Origin: Methylicorpusculum sp.
Lineage (GTDB): Bacteria; Pseudomonadota; Gammaproteobacteria; Methylococcales; Methylomonadaceae
Assembly: GCF_030651835.1 (NCBI RefSeq)
Contig: NZ_JAUSBX010000110.1
Coordinates: 30,251-94,250 of the forward strand
Reading direction: 5' to 3'
Length of the DNA: 64,000 bases
Position 1 is the stretch's first letter. The number at the start of each line of letters is the position of its first letter. The notes beneath the pieces were generated by a model, which saw only the letters and a program-made list of their open reading frames with translations, was not told the origin of the DNA and searched no databases. The position numbers and the translations under genes are program-made. Shown in pieces: positions 38,884-48,743 of this stretch.

Positions 38884-40287
38884 TTACTTGTCTAGTTTAA
38901 TTGCTAAAAATACCGGATTTCCGCGACGCTGGATCAAAACTGCAATTGATTTCCCGGCAGAAAGTTGACTGACTATCTTATCAAAATCGGCCACATCACG
39001 GACGATATTATTATTGATCCGTAAAATCACATCACCCGTTTGAATACCCGCTTGCGATGCAGGCCCTCTGGCAACCATCTCAACTAGAACGCCGTTTTTG
39101 ATGACTTGCAATTGCTCTCTTTGTTGATCGGTTAAATTTGTTACTGAAATGCCCAAACGATTAGTCGGCTTGATTTCTTTTTTCTCAGCCGGCTGCTCGC
39201 TTTCTTCTTCAGGTAATAAGCCTACTTTGATGGGAATTGTTTTTTTCTCACCTTGACGAATCAGGGTTAAACTGGCTTTTTGATCAATCGGCGTCATTCC
39301 GACTATGGGCGGTAAGTCCCCGGACATTTCTATCGGGGTTCCATTAAACTCGGTAATGATATCGCCAATCTGCAACGCAGCATCTTCTGCAGGACTCCCG
39401 GCAACAATTTTTGCAACCAACGCACCAACAGGTCTTTTCATTCCAAAGGACTCGGCCAATTCCCGGGTAACATCTTGAATCTGGACACCTAACCAACCGC
39501 GAGACACTTTCCCTTTGGTTTTAATCTGATCAACGACATTCATCACCACATCCATTGGAATGGCAAAAGAAAGCCCCATAAAACCGCCCGTCCGGCTGTA
39601 AATTTGGGAATTTATGCCGACCACTTTACCATCCATGTTAAACAGCGGACCGCCTGAATTACCTGGATTTATCGCGACGTCTGTTTGAATAAAAGGCACA
39701 TAATTTCCACCCGGCAAACTCCGGCCTTTAGCGCTTACGATACCCGCCGTCACTGATTGCTCAAATCCAAATGGTGAACCTATCGCCAATACCCATTCCC
39801 CCACTTGCAACTTTTCCGGAGAACCGATGACAACTGCCGGCAAGTCGGTGGCCTCTACTTTCAATAAAGCCACGTCAGTCCGGGCGTCTGATCCAATCAA
39901 CTTGGCCGGCACTTCTCGGCGATCAGATAGTTTTACGATGATTTCATCGGCATTATTGACAACATGGTGGTTAGTCAGCACATAGCCATCGTTGGAAATC
40001 ACAAATCCGGAACCCAATGAATTAGCTTCACGTGGCGCCATGCCGCCACCCGGTCCTTGAAAGAAATGTTTGAACAATTCTTCCATTTCCGGCGGAATGC
40101 CTTCAGGCAACTGAGGCATTTCAGTGGTTCCGGCCATATCATTTTCAGGCATTTTTTGTTTGGTACTGATGTTAACGACAGCTTTACCATTTTCTTTGAC
40201 CATGACAGTGAAATCAGGCAGCTGAGCCAACGCTGATTGCGCAGCCATTAACAACAGCAAGAAAATTCCGTAAACATTTCTGAGCAT
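38884..40287 (-). CDS. mucD: Periplasmic serine protease DegP/MucD
   Basis: HtrA-family protease and chaperone that degrades misfolded envelope proteins. A signal peptide ends near AQSALA-Q (residue 22). The trypsin-like triad is His108 (LTNHHVV), Asp138 (DARTDVALLKV) and Ser211 (GNSGGPL). Two PDZ domains follow (GWLGVQIQDV and RLGISVTNL). I start at ATG 40287 (MLRNVYG), which has GGAGG upstream; a seven-codon extension is open. Length 467. Position after rpoE-rseA-rseB fits MucD, a known negative factor of the sigma-E pathway. Confidence 0.95.
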   Translation of the reverse strand: MLRNVYGIFLLLLMAAQSALAQLPDFTVMVKENGKAVVNISTKQKMPENDMAGTTEMPQLPEGIPPEMEELFKHFFQGPGGGMAPREANSLGSGFVISNDGYVLTNHHVVNNADEIIVKLSDRREVPAKLIGSDARTDVALLKVEATDLPAVVIGSPEKLQVGEWVLAIGSPFGFEQSVTAGIVSAKGRSLPGGNYVPFIQTDVAINPGNSGGPLFNMDGKVVGINSQIYSRTGGFMGLSFAIPMDVVMNVVDQIKTKGKVSRGWLGVQIQDVTRELAESFGMKRPVGALVAKIVAGSPAEDAALQIGDIITEFNGTPIEMSGDLPPIVGMTPIDQKASLTLIRQGEKKTIPIKVGLLPEEESEQPAEKKEIKPTNRLGISVTNLTDQQREQLQVIKNGVLVEMVARGPASQAGIQTGDVILRINNNIVRDVADFDKIVSQLSAGKSIAVLIQRRGNPVFLAIKLDK

Positions 40288-40589
40288 AAAACCTCCGGGT
40301 AGACTCAAATAAAAAAATACAGCGCTGTCCCCGTATTAATGGCAAGACCAGCTAATTCAGTTTTGGTGGGGATTTAGTCGCCTAAGAATACAGCTAAAAT
40401 TTTAGAATCCAAATGATAATGACTAGAAAGGGGCTTGACATGAAAAATTAGTTTTTCCTGCGCGGTCTCTTTCGTTACCAGCCGAAAGAAACATCCAAAA
40501 ACGCTGCTTGTTAAGCCCGCGAGAACTCGAATCTCATTTTTTTCAAAAAGCAGAAAAGAAATAGTTTTTTCAGGGAATATTCAGCACAT
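40288..40589. other. Intergenic gap between rseB and mucD
   Basis: About 300 AT-rich bases with no supported gene. A hairpin TCTTTCG (40468-40474) / CGAAAGA (40483-40489) is present without a T-run. In pseudomonads mucC (rseC) occupies this place, but no RseC-like frame is seen on the minus strand. The gap may hold a separate promoter for mucD-lepA. Confidence 0.5.
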
Positions 40590-41540
40590 TTAATCAGAGC
40601 GAAGCTTGGCCCCTTCCGCAATCAGCTTAACAGCTGAAGGAGGCACTTCACCCATCACCGTAAGAAGGTAATTATCCACCAGACGACTGAAAGAATTAAC
40701 AGTGCCGGATGAACTAGCGCCCAATTCCATCTTTTCATTTTTTTGTTCCAGGTAAACCGAAATAGATGAAAATCCATCACTCAACAATAAATGCTCAACA
40801 GGCTGGTCTGCATCACTCATGTTAAGCTGAATATAAAACTGGGGGGCAAAGCCACCTGGCACTTGAGTGAGCTCAAATCCGGCCTGATCAAAAGGCATGG
40901 GCATCCGATCATGGATATGCTGAATTTCCCGTCCGGAAAAGCTGGCATTGACATCAACTAGGGGCAGCGACTTTTCCAGCGTCATTTCGGTAAAGACCAC
41001 CTGCTCTATTGTATTGTTGTTTTGATCATACACTTCAATTTTCAAAGGCAAAAACTGCTGTTTCTCTACCCAGATCCGCCTGGCATATCTGAACGCATCT
41101 TTGGGCTTGATATCCAAAACTCTTGCCGTCAAAAGAGCGACCTGCTCTTCACCTGAAAAAGTCAGGTCATAATATTCTTCGACTCCGTCCATACGCTCCG
41201 GCAAATCCATTAGAAATGAACGGGCAGACGGCCTGTGATCGACGACGACTTTGGACGTTGACTCAAAGAAACAGCTGACCTTATCAGCATCCCTGATAAC
41301 TTCATGCATGGGGGAATTTAAGGTAATAAGACGCTCCTGATTTTGCCCTTCAATTGAAGCATGAGAATATTTGAGCGTGTTTAATTTTCCATTTCTAAGA
41401 AAAGCAACAGTACCGTGATAATTCAGCAAGTCCATGGCTTGCTGCATTTTCATCAGAGTTTGGCTTGGTGAAGGCTGAAGTTCATCCGCGAAAGTATTTG
41501 TCGCAGCCAGGATCAGAATAATACTAAACAGTTTTAACAC
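40590..41540 (-). CDS. rseB: Sigma-E regulatory protein RseB/MucB
   Basis: Periplasmic protein that binds the anti-sigma factor RseA and shields it from DegS, releasing it when lipopolysaccharide intermediates accumulate. A signal peptide (cleavage near NTFA-D, residue 18) is followed by the lipoprotein-carrier-like N-terminal domain (MQQAMDLLNYHGTVAFLRNG) and a smaller C-terminal domain. The length of 316 matches. It follows rseA after four bases. Confidence 0.93.
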   Translation of the reverse strand: MLKLFSIILILAATNTFADELQPSPSQTLMKMQQAMDLLNYHGTVAFLRNGKLNTLKYSHASIEGQNQERLITLNSPMHEVIRDADKVSCFFESTSKVVVDHRPSARSFLMDLPERMDGVEEYYDLTFSGEEQVALLTARVLDIKPKDAFRYARRIWVEKQQFLPLKIEVYDQNNNTIEQVVFTEMTLEKSLPLVDVNASFSGREIQHIHDRMPMPFDQAGFELTQVPGGFAPQFYIQLNMSDADQPVEHLLLSDGFSSISVYLEQKNEKMELGASSSGTVNSFSRLVDNYLLTVMGEVPPSAVKLIAEGAKLRSD

Positions 41541-41544
41541 GGGG

Positions 41545-42135
41545 TTATTCCTGACTGTAACTCACGACTCGAGCGTAAGGTTGGCGCTCAAATCCCCCGT
41601 CAATATAACGGGTGCTGTTATGGGCTTGAAGATATTCGGCAAAACGTGAAACGGATGGCTGAACCGTTCCCGCCTTTGTTTCCAAAGGCCTGTCTGATGG
41701 GACCAACGGCCGAGACACCTGGGCCAATGTGTTTAGTGGTTCTGGCTTGGTGTTTGAGGCAATAAGCAGACTTGGTTTATTAAGGGATTCAGACGAACTA
41801 TAGGTTAGAAATCCTTGAGAAACCAAAACAGCCAGTAACGCAACGGATGCCGCTAATGCGGAAAGTCTCAAATTAGGGGTAAACAACGACTTTCGTTTGG
41901 GCAACAAGTAAACAGGTTCTTTCTGAATGGCCTGGTTTACCCGGGCTGCGAAATCAGAATCAACAGACAAGAAAACATCCGATTTAATGGCATGACCTAT
42001 CGTTTCATAGCGGCTTAATTTTGCCTGCAAAACAGGGTCTTGCTTCATCTTTTTAAGAAGAGCAAGCGCCCTTTCTTTGTCTAAATCATTGTCAATTAAT
42101 TGAGAAATTTTTTGATTCAGTTCTTCAATCATCAA
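41545..42135 (-). CDS. rseA: Anti-sigma-E factor RseA/MucA
   Basis: Membrane-spanning anti-sigma factor. The N-terminal cytoplasmic domain starts ELNQKISQLIDNDLDKERAL and would hold RpoE. A single membrane helix (about 89-110, LSALAASVALLAVLVSQGF) is followed by a periplasmic region of about 85 residues that binds RseB. The length of 196 is typical of MucA/RseA. The start is one of two adjacent ATG codons. It lies nine bases after rpoE. Confidence 0.92.
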   Translation of the reverse strand: MMIEELNQKISQLIDNDLDKERALALLKKMKQDPVLQAKLSRYETIGHAIKSDVFLSVDSDFAARVNQAIQKEPVYLLPKRKSLFTPNLRLSALAASVALLAVLVSQGFLTYSSSESLNKPSLLIASNTKPEPLNTLAQVSRPLVPSDRPLETKAGTVQPSVSRFAEYLQAHNSTRYIDGGFERQPYARVVSYSQE

Positions 42136-42144
42136 AAACCACCG

Positions 42145-42735
42145 TTATCCCAATAAAGGGTTCAATTTACTATCTATTGCCTCACGAGCTCTAAAAATAC
42201 GTGAACGCACCGTACCTACCGGACAATCCATTGCCTCAGCTATTTCCTCATAGCTCATGCCCTCAAATTCCCGCAGAGTGATTGCGATGCGCATTTCTTC
42301 AGGTAATTTTTCTATCGCTGATTTAATTGTTTCAATAATTTCATCATTCAATAACATCTGTTCCGGCGTATCCAGACCTTTCAGCTCATTAATATTGTGG
42401 ACCTGTTCTTCGTCATCAATATCCAGTTCACTGTCAGTACCACGCCGCGTTCTGGCCACCAAATAATTTTTTGCCGTATTGATGGCAATCCGGTAAAGCC
42501 AGGTATAAAAAGCGCTGTCGCCTCTGAAATTTCCCAGTGCGCGGTAAGCCTTAATAAAAGTTTCTTGAGCAACATCCTGAGCTTCGCTTTGATCTTTCAC
42601 ATAACGATTAACCAATTGAATGATTTTATGCTGGTACTTTATCACCAACAAATCATAGGCAGACTTGTCACCCTGCTGCACGCGCAACACCAAGTCTTGA
42701 TCAAGCTCTTCGCTGTTTCCTGTTTTATTTTTCAC
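42145..42735 (-). CDS. rpoE: RNA polymerase sigma-E factor RpoE/AlgU
   Basis: Extracytoplasmic-function sigma factor for envelope stress. Region 2 ([20 protein letters not shown], then [18 protein letters not shown] and [17 protein letters not shown]) and region 4 ([43 protein letters not shown]) are complete. The 196-residue protein aligns throughout with AlgU/RpoE. It heads the rpoE-rseA-rseB operon, diverges from nadB, and has a sigma-E-type promoter of its own. Confidence 0.97.
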   Translation of the reverse strand: MKNKTGNSEELDQDLVLRVQQGDKSAYDLLVIKYQHKIIQLVNRYVKDQSEAQDVAQETFIKAYRALGNFRGDSAFYTWLYRIAINTAKNYLVARTRRGTDSELDIDDEEQVHNINELKGLDTPEQMLLNDEIIETIKSAIEKLPEEMRIAITLREFEGMSYEEIAEAMDCPVGTVRSRIFRAREAIDSKLNPLLG

Positions 42736-42755
42736 AGCATTCTAAATTCATTCAA

Positions 42756-42782
42756 ATAGACCAAACCAAACCGTACAAGTTC
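42756..42782 (-). promoter_or_regulatory. Sigma-E-type promoter of rpoE
   Basis: GAACTT (42782-42777), a 16-base spacer and TCTAT (42760-42756) on the minus strand match the sigma-E consensus (GAACTT-N16-TCTRA) in all but the last -10 base. It lies about 20 bases before the rpoE start and implies autoregulation, as known in E. coli. Confidence 0.7.
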
Positions 42783-42890
42783 TTATGGATGCAAAAAAAA
42801 TTGCTATCGGTAAAAAAAACGTTATTATCCATTAACCTTAGCAATCGAGCTATACGGGTTTATATACTTCTCGTAAAAAAACAATTAGTA

Positions 42891-44522
42891 ATGTCAGAAA
42901 GTAACAACATTCAACAAAACTATGATGTACTCATAATCGGCAGTGGGGCTGCAGGGCTAAGCCTTGCGCTTAAACTGGCTGATCATACGCGCATTGCTAT
43001 CTTATCAAAGTTTACTGTATCTGAGGGCAGTACTGCTTATGCGCAAGGCGGCATTTCTGCGGTACTGGATGCGCAGGATTCTCTGGAATCCCATATCGCC
43101 GACACGCTGGATGCAGGCGCAGGACTTTGCGACCCGGAAATAGTAAAACTCACGGTCACTCATGGCAAAGAATCGATCGAGTGGCTTAAAAGCCAGGGAG
43201 TCGCATTTACCGAGGAACAATCCAGCAGCGGGGAGAGACAGTTTCACTTGAACCGGGAGGGCGGCCATTCTCACCGCCGTATTGTGCACACAGCCGACGC
43301 CACTGGTAAAGCGGTATCAGAATCGTTAGTCAGCCGAGCCAAGCAACATCCGAATATTACTATTTTTGAACACCACAACGTCATTGATCTGATTACAACC
43401 CCTAAATGCGGCCAAGCACCCGACCGGGTAATCGGGGCCTACGTGCTGGATGTTAAAGCCGGAAAAGTCAAATCAATTGCAGCCCGAATTTTTGCCTTGG
43501 CAACCGGCGGCGCCAGCAAAGTCTACCTGTACAGCACCAACCCTCAAATTGCTACCGGCGATGGCATTGCATTGGCGTGGCGTGCGGGTTGCCGGATCGG
43601 CAATATGGAATTCATGCAATTTCACCCGACCTGTCTTTATCACCCGCTTGGCCGCTCTTTCCTGATTAGCGAGGCGGTTAGAGGTGAAGGAGGAAAGTTA
43701 ATCCTGCCCGACGGCACCCGGTTTATGGCAAGATTCGATAAACGGGAAGAACTGGCGCCTAGAGACATTGTTGCCAGAGCCATTGATCACGAGATCAAAA
43801 AACGCGGGATTGATTGCGTTTATCTGGATATCAGCCATAAGCCCAGCTCGTTCATATTGGAGCATTTCCCGAATATTTATGAAACGTGTCTGAAGCTGGG
43901 CATAGATATTACAAAGCAACCGATACCCGTGGTCCCCGCCGCACATTATACCTGCGGGGGCATTGTCACCGACCAAAACGCCCGCACAGACATCAGCAAT
44001 CTTTATGCTGTAGGCGAAGTGGCTTTTACAGGTTTACACGGCGCGAACCGCATGGCGAGCAATTCACTGCTGGAGTGCCTGGTATTTGCAGAACAGGCCA
44101 GTCGCGATATTTTAGAAAAACTAGCCGCCACACCCGCTGTCGTTGCCATACCTGAGTGGGACGAATCGAAAGTCGGTGATTCGGATGAAGAAGTCGTGGT
44201 TTCCCATAACTGGAACGAACTTAGAAACTTTATGTGGGACTATGTCGGCATCGTCAGAACCGATAAACGTTTGAGCCGGGCCATGCGCCGGATTGAACTG
44301 CTCAAAAGCGAGATCACCGAATACTACAGTCACTTTAGAGTCACCAGTGACTTACTGGAACTAAGAAACCTGGTGATTGTTGCGGAGTTGATCATTCGCT
44401 GCGCCCAGCAGCGCAAGGAAAGCCGCGGCCTCCATTACACATTGGATTATCCGGAAGCAGATAACACAAAACCTGCGGTAAACACGCTGTTAACGCCCGA
44501 CAATTTACTCCCCCGAAATTAA
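42891..44522 (+). CDS. nadB: L-aspartate oxidase NadB
   Basis: FAD-dependent enzyme that oxidises aspartate to iminoaspartate, the first step of NAD synthesis. The FAD loop [15 protein letters not shown] lies at about 13-27 of the chosen protein, followed by [14 protein letters not shown], the active-site-like [12 protein letters not shown] and [10 protein letters not shown] start at ATG 42891 ([11 protein letters not shown]); a 34-codon extension to 42789 would cover the rpoE promoter. The length is 543 against 540 in E. coli. It diverges from rpoE, a conserved neighbourhood. Confidence 0.96.
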   Translation: MSESNNIQQNYDVLIIGSGAAGLSLALKLADHTRIAILSKFTVSEGSTAYAQGGISAVLDAQDSLESHIADTLDAGAGLCDPEIVKLTVTHGKESIEWLKSQGVAFTEEQSSSGERQFHLNREGGHSHRRIVHTADATGKAVSESLVSRAKQHPNITIFEHHNVIDLITTPKCGQAPDRVIGAYVLDVKAGKVKSIAARIFALATGGASKVYLYSTNPQIATGDGIALAWRAGCRIGNMEFMQFHPTCLYHPLGRSFLISEAVRGEGGKLILPDGTRFMARFDKREELAPRDIVARAIDHEIKKRGIDCVYLDISHKPSSFILEHFPNIYETCLKLGIDITKQPIPVVPAAHYTCGGIVTDQNARTDISNLYAVGEVAFTGLHGANRMASNSLLECLVFAEQASRDILEKLAATPAVVAIPEWDESKVGDSDEEVVVSHNWNELRNFMWDYVGIVRTDKRLSRAMRRIELLKSEITEYYSHFRVTSDLLELRNLVIVAELIIRCAQQRKESRGLHYTLDYPEADNTKPAVNTLLTPDNLLPRN

Positions 44523-44536
44523 GCACGGACACCCTG

Positions 44537-44571
44537 CCCCGTAAACGCTAAACCGGATACGGGGATCCTAT
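44537..44571 (+). terminator. Possible terminator after nadB
   Basis: CCCCGT (44537-44542) pairs with ACGGGG (44559-44564), followed by a T-containing ATCCTATTTT tract. The stem is short and the tract is not continuous, so the call is weak. It lies between convergent nadB and lpxA. Confidence 0.35.
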
Positions 44572-44578
44572 TTTAAGC

Positions 44579-45364
44579 TTATCGTTCGTCTGCTCTGGAC
44601 AGCTCGATAAAGCCATGCACGCCCCGTTTTGATTTAACGGACAACCATTCTTTAAGAAGCAGAATCTCTTCAGTTTCCTCAAGCTCATCTATGCATTTTT
44701 TCTTTTTTAGTAACCGAAATGCCGCTTCCAGTGCTTTATACCGATCACCGGTTATACCGGCGCGTCTTAATCCTATGGTATTAAGACGATAATGCCGGGC
44801 GGGTCGTCCGCCAATCAGCATAAAAGGAATCACATCCATATTAAGACCGGTGGTACCCTGGACGATTGCGTATGCGCCGATACGGCAAAACTGATGAGCC
44901 ACCACCGACCCCCCCATAAACACCTTATGACCCACTTCGACATGACCGCCAATCGCGACATTATTGGCGAATATGGTATTGTCCCCAACTACACAATCGT
45001 GCGCGACATGGCTGTTATTCATAAAATAGCAACCTGAACCTATCCGCGTTTCACCTTTTTCTTTAGTGGCTCTGTGCGCGGTAAATCCCTCCCTGAATAC
45101 ATTATTGTCGCCGATAGTCAGCCAAGTGACCGTTTCGGACTTAAAACCAAGATCCTGAGGCAAATCGCCCAACACGGAGTGAGGATGCAAAACATTTCCT
45201 GATCCCATTTTGACATAACGCTGCACAACGGCATGCGCGCCTATTTGGCAGCCGGGACCGATTTGAACATCATCTTCGATCACTGCGAAAGGACCCACTT
45301 TGACATCGTCAGCCAATTGGGCTTTATCGGCTATATAAGCGGTTGGATGAATCAATTTTGCCAT
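44579..45364 (-). CDS. lpxA: LpxA-like UDP-N-acetylglucosamine acyltransferase
   Basis: Left-handed beta-helix acyltransferase for the first lipid A step (3-O-acylation of UDP-GlcNAc). Many hexapeptide repeats precede a helical tail. The catalytic histidine is His122 in NNSHVAHDC, aligned with E. coli His125. The HQFCRIGAYAIVQGTTG stretch keeps a glycine at the E. coli Gly173 position, which there favours long acyl chains. I start at ATG 45364, eight bases after AGAGGA. It lies alone after xerD, apart from lpxD/fabZ/lpxB, so it may be a second LpxA-type enzyme. Confidence 0.83.
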   Translation of the reverse strand: MAKLIHPTAYIADKAQLADDVKVGPFAVIEDDVQIGPGCQIGAHAVVQRYVKMGSGNVLHPHSVLGDLPQDLGFKSETVTWLTIGDNNVFREGFTAHRATKEKGETRIGSGCYFMNNSHVAHDCVVGDNTIFANNVAIGGHVEVGHKVFMGGSVVAHQFCRIGAYAIVQGTTGLNMDVIPFMLIGGRPARHYRLNTIGLRRAGITGDRYKALEAAFRLLKKKKCIDELEETEEILLLKEWLSVKSKRGVHGFIELSRADER

Positions 45365-45369
45365 TCGCA

Positions 45370-46251
45370 TTATCCTCTGGGGTGAAATTTTTCATGTAAG
45401 TCTTTTAAACGTTCACGGGCAATATGGGTGTATATCTGGGTCGTTGATAAGTCCGAATGCCCCAGCAGCAACTGTACAACCCGCAAATCAGCGCCGTGAT
45501 TCAACAAATGTGTAGCAAAGGCATGACGCAGGGTATGAGGCGATAAATCCTTAGTGATACCGGCCTGCTTTGAGTGGCGTTTGATAATATGCCAAAAAGC
45601 CTGCCGTGTCATGCCCTCAGCGCGTTGCGTCACAAAAAGAAACTCACAACGACGTTCTTTCAGTAACTGCGGCCGGGTCCGTTCAACATATTCTTGCAGC
45701 CACGTCATGGCCTCTTCGCCTACCGGCACCAACCGCTCCTTATTGCCTTTACCGGTAATGCGTACCACACCTTGTCTGAAACTGACTTGCTCCAATCTTA
45801 ACCCGACCAGCTCCGATACCCTCAATCCTGTCGCGTATAGCATTTCCAGCATCGTTCTGTCCCTGTGCCCAAGCACATTGATTGTCTCCGGCGCATTAAG
45901 AAGACACTCAACATCCTGCTCGGAAAGTGATATCGGCAATTTTCTGCCGATATAGGGTAAATCGATAAGCGAGGTTGGATCGATAACAATCCGATTTTCT
46001 CTTAGCAGGTAACCATAAAACTTTCTCAGACTGGACAGGATACGCGCCGTTGAGCGGTTACCAATACCTTGCTTATAGCGATAGGCTAAAAAAGCTGAAA
46101 TATCATCTGACATAACGGCTATCAGTGATTTTTCTTTTAACCATTTGGAAAAAATCCTTAAATCGCTGCCGTAGGCAGACAAGGTATTTTCACTCACCCC
46201 TTGTTCAGCCCACAGCATGTCAAGAAATGTGTCGATTAAATCAATAGACAT
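45370..46251 (-). CDS. xerD: Site-specific tyrosine recombinase XerD
   Basis: Tyrosine recombinase that resolves chromosome dimers at dif with XerC. The catalytic residues are all visible: Arg144 (ATGLRVSEL), Lys168 (GKGNKERL), His239 and Arg242 (HTLRHAFATHLL), His265 (LLGHSDLSTT) and Tyr274 (TQIYTHI). The length of 293 fits XerD (298). XerC and XerD are close paralogues; XerD is preferred from the sequence near LLRENRIVIDPTSLI and the length. It overlaps ogt by 11 bases. Confidence 0.93.
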   Translation of the reverse strand: MSIDLIDTFLDMLWAEQGVSENTLSAYGSDLRIFSKWLKEKSLIAVMSDDISAFLAYRYKQGIGNRSTARILSSLRKFYGYLLRENRIVIDPTSLIDLPYIGRKLPISLSEQDVECLLNAPETINVLGHRDRTMLEMLYATGLRVSELVGLRLEQVSFRQGVVRITGKGNKERLVPVGEEAMTWLQEYVERTRPQLLKERRCEFLFVTQRAEGMTRQAFWHIIKRHSKQAGITKDLSPHTLRHAFATHLLNHGADLRVVQLLLGHSDLSTTQIYTHIARERLKDLHEKFHPRG

Positions 46252-46750
46252 AGTTAAACATTGATTCAGCCTCCAATAACTCTCGCTTGATTGCCACTAA
46301 ATCACCGTGTGTTTCCCCGCTGTATCCGCCCAAACCATGAGCCGCAACAACCCGATGACACGGAATAATAAAAGGGTAGGGATTTTTTTTGCAGGCATTG
46401 CCAATCGCTCTGGCCCCTGAACCTATTTGCATCGCCAAGGCTTTATAGGTCATTGTTTGTCCAAAGGGAATTTTGATCAGCTCCTGCCAAACCTTAAATT
46501 GATAGCAGGTTCCTTGCTTAAGTAATCTAAGGCGTTTTGTTTTATCCGCTTGTTGCCAGCATTCCAGCCAAACGGACGTCATGATTGAATCAGACTGCAT
46601 CTTATTTGCAGAACCGGCACTAAGCAGCCAGTCAGTAGAAACGATTACATCACCCCGCCAGTCAATTTTCATATCGGCAAAAGGCAGACTTATAAGCTGA
46701 GAGGCCTCCGGCTCTTCTGCTGTATCAACCCATTCAATACTAAATGTCAT
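46241..46750 (-). CDS. ogt: Methylated-DNA--protein-cysteine methyltransferase Ogt
   Basis: Suicide repair protein that takes the alkyl group from O6-alkylguanine. The acceptor is Cys131 in PCHRVVAAHGLGGYSG, preceded by the helix-turn-helix FGQTMTYKALAMQIGSGARAIGNACKK region. The length of 169 and the N-terminal domain fit Ogt rather than the Ada C-terminal half. It overlaps the xerD start by 11 bases. Confidence 0.94.
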   Translation of the reverse strand: MTFSIEWVDTAEEPEASQLISLPFADMKIDWRGDVIVSTDWLLSAGSANKMQSDSIMTSVWLECWQQADKTKRLRLLKQGTCYQFKVWQELIKIPFGQTMTYKALAMQIGSGARAIGNACKKNPYPFIIPCHRVVAAHGLGGYSGETHGDLVAIKRELLEAESMFNYVY

Positions 46751-46788
46751 GGCAGTCAGATAAAAAATTAATTGGCTTTGCCGCCAAC

Positions 46789-46815
46789 AAAAAAGGCAGC
46801 CAAGGCTGCCTTTTT
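46789..46815 (-). terminator. Terminator of the rpsP-rimM-trmD-rplS operon
   Basis: GGCAGCC (46795-46801) and GGCTGCC (46804-46810) form a perfect 7-bp stem with a two-base loop, extended by A/T pairs, and on the minus strand a six-T run follows. It lies 20 bases after the rplS stop. Confidence 0.9.
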
Positions 46816-46834
46816 CCGGTGTTTAGATGCCTAA

Positions 46835-47179
46835 TCAAATTTTTTCTTTGATTCTGGCCGCTTTACCCGTCAAGTCACGCAAATAGTACAACTTAGCACG
46901 GCGGACAGCACCGCGTCTTTTAACCTGTACTTCGCTGATCAAATGACTGTGAGTTTGAAAAACCCGCTCAACACCTTCGCCGTGAGATATTTTTCTGACG
47001 GTGAAAGATGAATTGAGACCGCGATTGCGTTTAGCAATTACGATACCTTCGAAAGCCTGAATTCTTTCCCGCTCGCCTTCTTTTACTTTAACTTGTACAA
47101 CAACGGTATCACCAGCGCCGAACACGGGTATGTCCTTTCTCAACTGTTCCGCTTCCAAAACATCTATAATATTACTCAT
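46835..47179 (-). CDS. rplS: 50S ribosomal protein L19
   Basis: Ribosomal protein at the 30S-50S interface. [40 protein letters not shown] and the basic [26 protein letters not shown] are diagnostic. I choose ATG 47179 (114 residues, as E. coli 115), two codons inside an open GTG start; AGGTG precedes it. It overlaps the trmD stop by eight bases. Confidence 0.98.
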   Translation of the reverse strand: MSNIIDVLEAEQLRKDIPVFGAGDTVVVQVKVKEGERERIQAFEGIVIAKRNRGLNSSFTVRKISHGEGVERVFQTHSHLISEVQVKRRGAVRRAKLYYLRDLTGKAARIKEKI

Positions 47180-47933
47180 TACCACACCTTAAATTATTCA
47201 ATTCCACAATAAATTCTTCCAGCAGTTTGCGCTGCATTTCATCCAATGGCTTGTTTTTCAACAAATCCGGCCGTTTAAGCCAGGTTCGCCCCAAGGCCTG
47301 CTTGGTGCGCCACCGCTCGATATCGGCGTGATTGCCACTCAATAAAACCGCCGGTACGCTATCCTCATCAATTTTCTCAGGTCGCGTGTAATGAGGAAAA
47401 TCAAGCAACCCGTCCATGTGCGAGTCTTGCTTAGCAGACTCTTCATCACCCAACACACCCGGCAACAAACGTGTAATACCATCCACCACAATCAATGCAG
47501 CCAATTCGCCGCCGCTGATCACATAATCGCCTAAGGACCATTCTTCGTCACAGACTTGTTGCACAAAGCGCTCATCAATCCCTTCATAGCGACCGGCTAT
47601 CAGGATCAATTGCTCTAATTCCGACGCTTGAGTTAACAAACTCTGACTAATTGGCCGTCCCTGCGGACTCAAGTAGACCACTTTTAGTTTTTTATTCTTC
47701 TGTTCGGCTTTTATGGCATTGACCGTATCGAACAAAGGCTGGTATTTCATAACCATGCCCGGTCCACCGCCATAAGGCCTGTCGTCTACTGTCCGGTACT
47801 TGTCGACAGTATAATCTCTTGGATTCCAGGCTTTTAAACTAACCAAACCACTCTGAATGGCTTTACCTGTCACACCATAACCTGAGGCTCCGATAACCAT
47901 CTCAGGGAACAACGTTATGATGTCAAATCGCAT
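47172..47933 (-). CDS. trmD: tRNA (guanine(37)-N1)-methyltransferase TrmD
   Basis: SPOUT-class enzyme that methylates G37 next to the anticodon. [12 protein letters not shown] at the start, the knot segment [15 protein letters not shown] and [18 protein letters not shown] are the trefoil-knot SAM site, followed by a helical C-terminal domain. I start at ATG 47933 because the nine-codon extension reaches into rimM and is unlike the family. The length is 253. Confidence 0.97.
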   Translation of the reverse strand: MRFDIITLFPEMVIGASGYGVTGKAIQSGLVSLKAWNPRDYTVDKYRTVDDRPYGGGPGMVMKYQPLFDTVNAIKAEQKNKKLKVVYLSPQGRPISQSLLTQASELEQLILIAGRYEGIDERFVQQVCDEEWSLGDYVISGGELAALIVVDGITRLLPGVLGDEESAKQDSHMDGLLDFPHYTRPEKIDEDSVPAVLLSGNHADIERWRTKQALGRTWLKRPDLLKNKPLDEMQRKLLEEFIVELNNLRCGNE

Positions 47934-47941
47934 GTTTAAAG

Positions 47942-48448
47942 CTAAAAATCCGGATCCCAATTCACTATTATCTGACTGTCTTCAAAATTGACTTTGATGA
48001 CATAATCATTGATGACAAATGGGATTAACCGTTCTCTGTCACCGATAACAACCAAAACATCGTTTGCTCCGGTTTCCAGCAAATGATCAACCAAACCTAA
48101 ATCTACACCTTCGGTAGTCAGTACTTTTAAACCAACAAGATCGGTCCAGTAATACTCATTTTCATCCGGTTCAGGCAGTTGACTACGATCAACAGAGATC
48201 TTCCAACCCAAAAGCGCTTCAGCATCTTCCCTGGTATTGACGCCTTTGATATGAGCGACAACCGTTTTTCCCTGCCTTTGCCCTTCTACGAACTCAACGG
48301 ATTTACTGATATCACCCTTTGTTAAAATCAAAGGGGAATAGGACAGAATATTTTCGCGAGGGTTCGTAAACGAGAATATCTTTACCCAGCCTTTTAAACC
48401 AAAAACGCCGGATATCTCACCGACATCGATTGAATAAGATTTAGACAA
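47942..48448 (-). CDS. rimM: 16S rRNA processing protein RimM
   Basis: 30S maturation factor that binds ribosomal protein S19. An N-terminal beta-barrel starts with [20 protein letters not shown], and the PRC-barrel half contains [22 protein letters not shown] and ANDVLVV. The length of 168 is close to E. coli (182). It lies three bases after rpsP and just before trmD in the standard operon. Confidence 0.96.
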   Translation of the reverse strand: MSKSYSIDVGEISGVFGLKGWVKIFSFTNPRENILSYSPLILTKGDISKSVEFVEGQRQGKTVVAHIKGVNTREDAEALLGWKISVDRSQLPEPDENEYYWTDLVGLKVLTTEGVDLGLVDHLLETGANDVLVVIGDRERLIPFVINDYVIKVNFEDSQIIVNWDPDF

Positions 48449-48451
48449 ATT

Positions 48452-48703
48452 TTAAGCGGCTGCTTTTTTTGCGTTTTTTATCAAACTGGCAACACGCTCA
48501 GAAGGCTGTGCGCCTCTTGCTTGCCAAAATGCAATCCGCTCAACATCCAACTGTAATTTTTGCTCATTACCGCGGGCGATAGGATTGAAAAAGCCTACAC
48601 GTTCGATGTAGCGTCCATCACGGCTACTTCTACTGTCAGTCACTACAACTTGATAGAAAGGGCGATTTTTAGCGCCACCTCTTGAAAGACGAATGGTTAC
48701 CAT
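48452..48703 (-). CDS. rpsP: 30S ribosomal protein S16
   Basis: Small ribosomal protein: [21 protein letters not shown] at the start (first 20 residues are nearly universal), [18 protein letters not shown] and the ending with [13 protein letters not shown]. The length of 83 equals E. coli S16 (82). First gene of the rpsP-rimM-trmD-rplS operon. Confidence 0.98.
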   Translation of the reverse strand: MVTIRLSRGGAKNRPFYQVVVTDSRSSRDGRYIERVGFFNPIARGNEQKLQLDVERIAFWQARGAQPSERVASLIKNAKKAAA

Positions 48704-48743
48704 CTAGTTTCCTCGAAACATTATTCAAAAAATTAATCGCACT

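Noticed and set aside
42789..42890. Extended N-terminus for NadB (34 extra residues)
   Set aside because: The extension has no counterpart in NadB and would overlap the upstream control region; ATG 42891 matches the family start.
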